A stretch of 64,000 nucleotides of DNA, from the NCBI GenBank assembly GCA_964404215.1, contig CAYOJF010000001.1:1-64000 (forward strand), in the 5' to 3' direction. The DNA is from Aureispira sp964404215 (GTDB taxonomy: Bacteria; Bacteroidota; Bacteroidia; Chitinophagales; Saprospiraceae). Below, piece after piece: positions 62,322 through 64,000 of this stretch; the first letter of the stretch is position 1, and every line of letters begins with the position of its first letter. The position numbers and the translations under genes are program-made. Below the pieces are notes generated by a model that saw only the letters and a program-made list of their open reading frames with translations, was not told where the DNA came from and made no database searches.

Positions 62322-62936
62322 ATGAACCAATATACCTTATTGATTCTATTGATTAGTGGTCTATTGACTGCGGCTTGTCAAGAAGAAAGAATTCCAATAC
62401 CAAAGCCAAGAATTTATCCTAAAGTAGAGTATCCTACACGGAATTATGTTGCATTGGATAAAAATTATTGTCAGTTTAGTTTTCAGTATCCAGATTATAT
62501 GGTTTTTGAACAAGACACGACTTTGATTAATCAGCAAGCAAAACATGCTTGTTGGTTCAATCTAAAAATACCCTCGCTCAATGGGGTTTTGCACTTTACT
62601 TATACTGATATTAGTGGCGGAGAAGTAGGAGAAAAATTGTTTGAAACCATAAAAGACTCCTACGACCTGACAGAAAAACATAACCGAAAAGCAACAGGGC
62701 GACGAAATATGCCTTTTGAAGATCCTGAAAATCAGCTTTTTGGTATTAAATATAGTGTAGAAGGTGATGTCGCTTCTCCTTATCACTTCATCGTGACAGA
62801 TAGTGCTCAGCATGCTGTTTGGGCAGCACTCTATTTTAATGATAGACCAAATGCAGACTCGATGCGTCCTGTATTAAAGTTTGTAGAAGAAGATATAGAT
62901 AAAATGATTAACTCATTTGAGTGGGAACAAAAATAA
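62322..62936 (+). CDS. gldD: Gliding motility lipoprotein GldD
   Basis: A 204-residue lipoprotein (lipobox LLTAAC, Cys near 19) with the GldD hallmark PIPKPRIYPKVEYPTRNY just after the lipidation site. The rest of the domain is FQYPDYMVFEQD, a helix with GEKLFETIKDSYDLTEKH, and HAVWAALYFNDRPNADSM near the C-terminus. GldD is needed for gliding and chitin use in Flavobacterium and is linked to the T9SS. The ATG at 62322 is chosen from the signal peptide; an in-frame ATG at 62265 lies inside gldE and would add 19 residues. Confidence 0.93.
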   Translation: MNQYTLLILLISGLLTAACQEERIPIPKPRIYPKVEYPTRNYVALDKNYCQFSFQYPDYMVFEQDTTLINQQAKHACWFNLKIPSLNGVLHFTYTDISGGEVGEKLFETIKDSYDLTEKHNRKATGRRNMPFEDPENQLFGIKYSVEGDVASPYHFIVTDSAQHAVWAALYFNDRPNADSMRPVLKFVEEDIDKMINSFEWEQK

Positions 62937-62939
62937 AAC

Positions 62940-63731
62940 ATGCAAAAGAACTATAGCCGAAATGACCGCTCGAAGCGTCCAGCGATTGATAAAGAAAAAT
63001 TGATTTATGGAAGACATCCTGTTATGGATGCCATCAAAAATGGTATGTCTGTAGACAAGGTCATTTTGTCTCAAATTGTGAAAGGGGAGTTTGAAAAGGA
63101 GTTGCGTAAGCTCTGCAAATTGGCAGATATTCCACTACAAGTAGCTCCTAAAGAACGCCTAGAGAAAATTACCAAAAAGAATCACCAAGGAATCATTGGA
63201 TTTTTATCGCACATCAAGTATTTGCAGATAGAAGATGTTTTTCCGATGATTTATGACAAAGGAGAAACACCTTTGATTATTGTACTAGATGGGGTGACTG
63301 ATGTACGTAATTTTGGAGCGATCGCTCGCTCTGCGGAAGCCAGTGGGGCTCATGCACTGATCGTACCGAATAAAAAAACAGCTCAGATCAATGCTGAAGC
63401 GATCAAAGCTTCTGCAGGAGCATTGAGTACGATTCCTGTTTGCCGTACAGCAAGCCTAGGGAATGCGGTGGACTATTTGCTGATGAATGGGGTGCAGGTA
63501 ATTGCGGCAGGATTGCAAGGTAAATCATACTTGCACGAACTAGATTTGACCATCCCAACAGCTATCGTAATGGGTGCAGAAGGAGAAGGTATTCGTCCTC
63601 ATATTATGCGTAAAGCCAATGAGGTGTTCAAAATACCAATGAAAGGACAGACCGACTCGTTCAATGTGTCGGTTGCAACAGGGATTATTTTGTACGAAAC
63701 AGGAAAACAACGTTTTTTGGAGAGCCTATAG
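62940..63731 (+). CDS. rlmB: 23S rRNA (guanosine-2'-O-)-methyltransferase RlmB, TrmH family
   Basis: A 263-residue SpoU/TrmH-type methyltransferase with the L7Ae-like N-terminal substrate-binding domain (about 20-95, starting IYGRHPVMDAIKNG). The trefoil-knot catalytic domain (about 105-260) shows motif 1 LDGVTDVRNFGAIARSAEA, motif 2 IVMGAEGEGI and motif 3 IPMKGQTDSFNVSVATGI. It methylates G2251-equivalent or a related RNA site. It starts three bases after gldD, so it is part of the same transcript. A terminator follows. Confidence 0.93.
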   Translation: MQKNYSRNDRSKRPAIDKEKLIYGRHPVMDAIKNGMSVDKVILSQIVKGEFEKELRKLCKLADIPLQVAPKERLEKITKKNHQGIIGFLSHIKYLQIEDVFPMIYDKGETPLIIVLDGVTDVRNFGAIARSAEASGAHALIVPNKKTAQINAEAIKASAGALSTIPVCRTASLGNAVDYLLMNGVQVIAAGLQGKSYLHELDLTIPTAIVMGAEGEGIRPHIMRKANEVFKIPMKGQTDSFNVSVATGIILYETGKQRFLESL

Positions 63732-63826
63732 TTTTTTCAATTATGGGGGGAGTTAATAAAGCCAATCATAACTGTATAGGCTGCTGAAAATGAATAATAG
63801 TCGCTTATAATGACTTAAAAATATAG

Positions 63827-63866
63827 AAGAGAATTAACGCTTTTGGTGTTAATTCTCTTTTTGTTT
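63827..63866 (+). terminator. Terminator at the end of the gldE-gldD-rlmB run
   Basis: A 12-bp perfect stem (63827-63838 with 63848-63859) followed by TTTTTGTTTTTT. About 100 bases downstream of rlmB. Nothing else is recognisable between it and the window end. Confidence 0.8.
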
Positions 63867-64000
63867 TTTAGCCTATATAATTCTGGAGACTGGTTTAGAT
63901 AAGTAATATGAAATATGTTTTCCATTACATCTTATTCAGAGAACCATTTCTTACATTCCAAAGCTGCCGATTATAATAATATACGAAAAAAAAGCTATAA

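Noticed and set aside
1..64000. CRISPR arrays, rRNA or tRNA genes, complete insertion sequences
   Set aside because: No regularly spaced direct repeats, no cloverleaf-like segment with a T-loop consensus in the gene-free intervals, and no transposase frame were seen.

Overview
The window is a stretch of low-GC chromosome from a member of the Bacteroidota. The evidence is a giant SprB-repeat surface protein with a gliding-motility C-terminal domain, a T9SS type A sorting tail, the conserved ssb-gldE-gldD gliding cluster, many lipoproteins, start codons without clear Shine-Dalgarno sequences, and -7 boxes of the Bacteroidota type TAnnTTTG. A class II HMG-CoA reductase next to a type 2 isopentenyl-diphosphate isomerase implies mevalonate isoprenoid synthesis. 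That points to the Saprospirales (Saprospira/Aureispira-like) rather than the common non-mevalonate Bacteroidota. The lineage is an inference; no rRNA gene is present, and I saw no tRNA, CRISPR array or intact transposase.

Layout. 1-5.5 kb: dispersed-repeat copy, 1547-residue adhesin-like SprB-repeat protein (minus), small exported protein. 5.6-9.4 kb: two-gene ABC-2 exporter (plus) converging on a DegT-type aminotransferase pair (minus). 9.5-17 kb: fused alpha-keto acid dehydrogenase E1, ECF sigma factor, MazG-like hydrolase, polytopic membrane protein, Pcm methyltransferase, phosphohexomutase. 17-21 kb: minus-strand TonB-like protein, SIMPL protein, SMI1/KNR4 protein and lipoprotein, mostly single units with their own terminators. 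21-28 kb: pheS followed by lipoproteins, a YiiX-like hydrolase, a decaying tandem array of paralogous membrane proteins, and an alkyltransferase-like protein. 28-34 kb: recX divergent from rimP-nusA-infB. 34-38.2 kb: pectinacetylesterase-like lipoprotein, T9SS cargo protein, MeaB. 38.4-45 kb: TIR-TPR-WG protein converging on lipid kinase, SDR, DivIC/FtsB-like protein and the two mevalonate genes. 45-50 kb: MacB-type permease, membrane-anchored EEP phosphatase, two rhomboids, Nfu. 50-58 kb: dnaN, envelope proteins, EamA transporter, fasciclin lipoprotein, UvrD/PcrA helicase. 58-64 kb: unknown protein, lipocalin-like lipoprotein, mutY, ssb, gldE, gldD, rlmB.

Most of the window is core housekeeping. 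The accessory and most unusual parts are: the membrane-protein array at 23.7-27.7 kb, where an exact 135-bp copy joins two gene fragments and another copy carries one nonsense codon; the TIR-TPR-WG fusion; LTD-like domains nested inside two SprB repeats of the giant protein; a perfect terminator-like hairpin written into the signal-peptide codons of the YiiX-like gene; and several MITE-like or dispersed repeats (1-90/35217-35353, 18225-18249/42261-42426, 55233-55309).

All coordinates, hairpins and repeats were read by eye from the sequence. Family names come from motif recognition, not from database searches.
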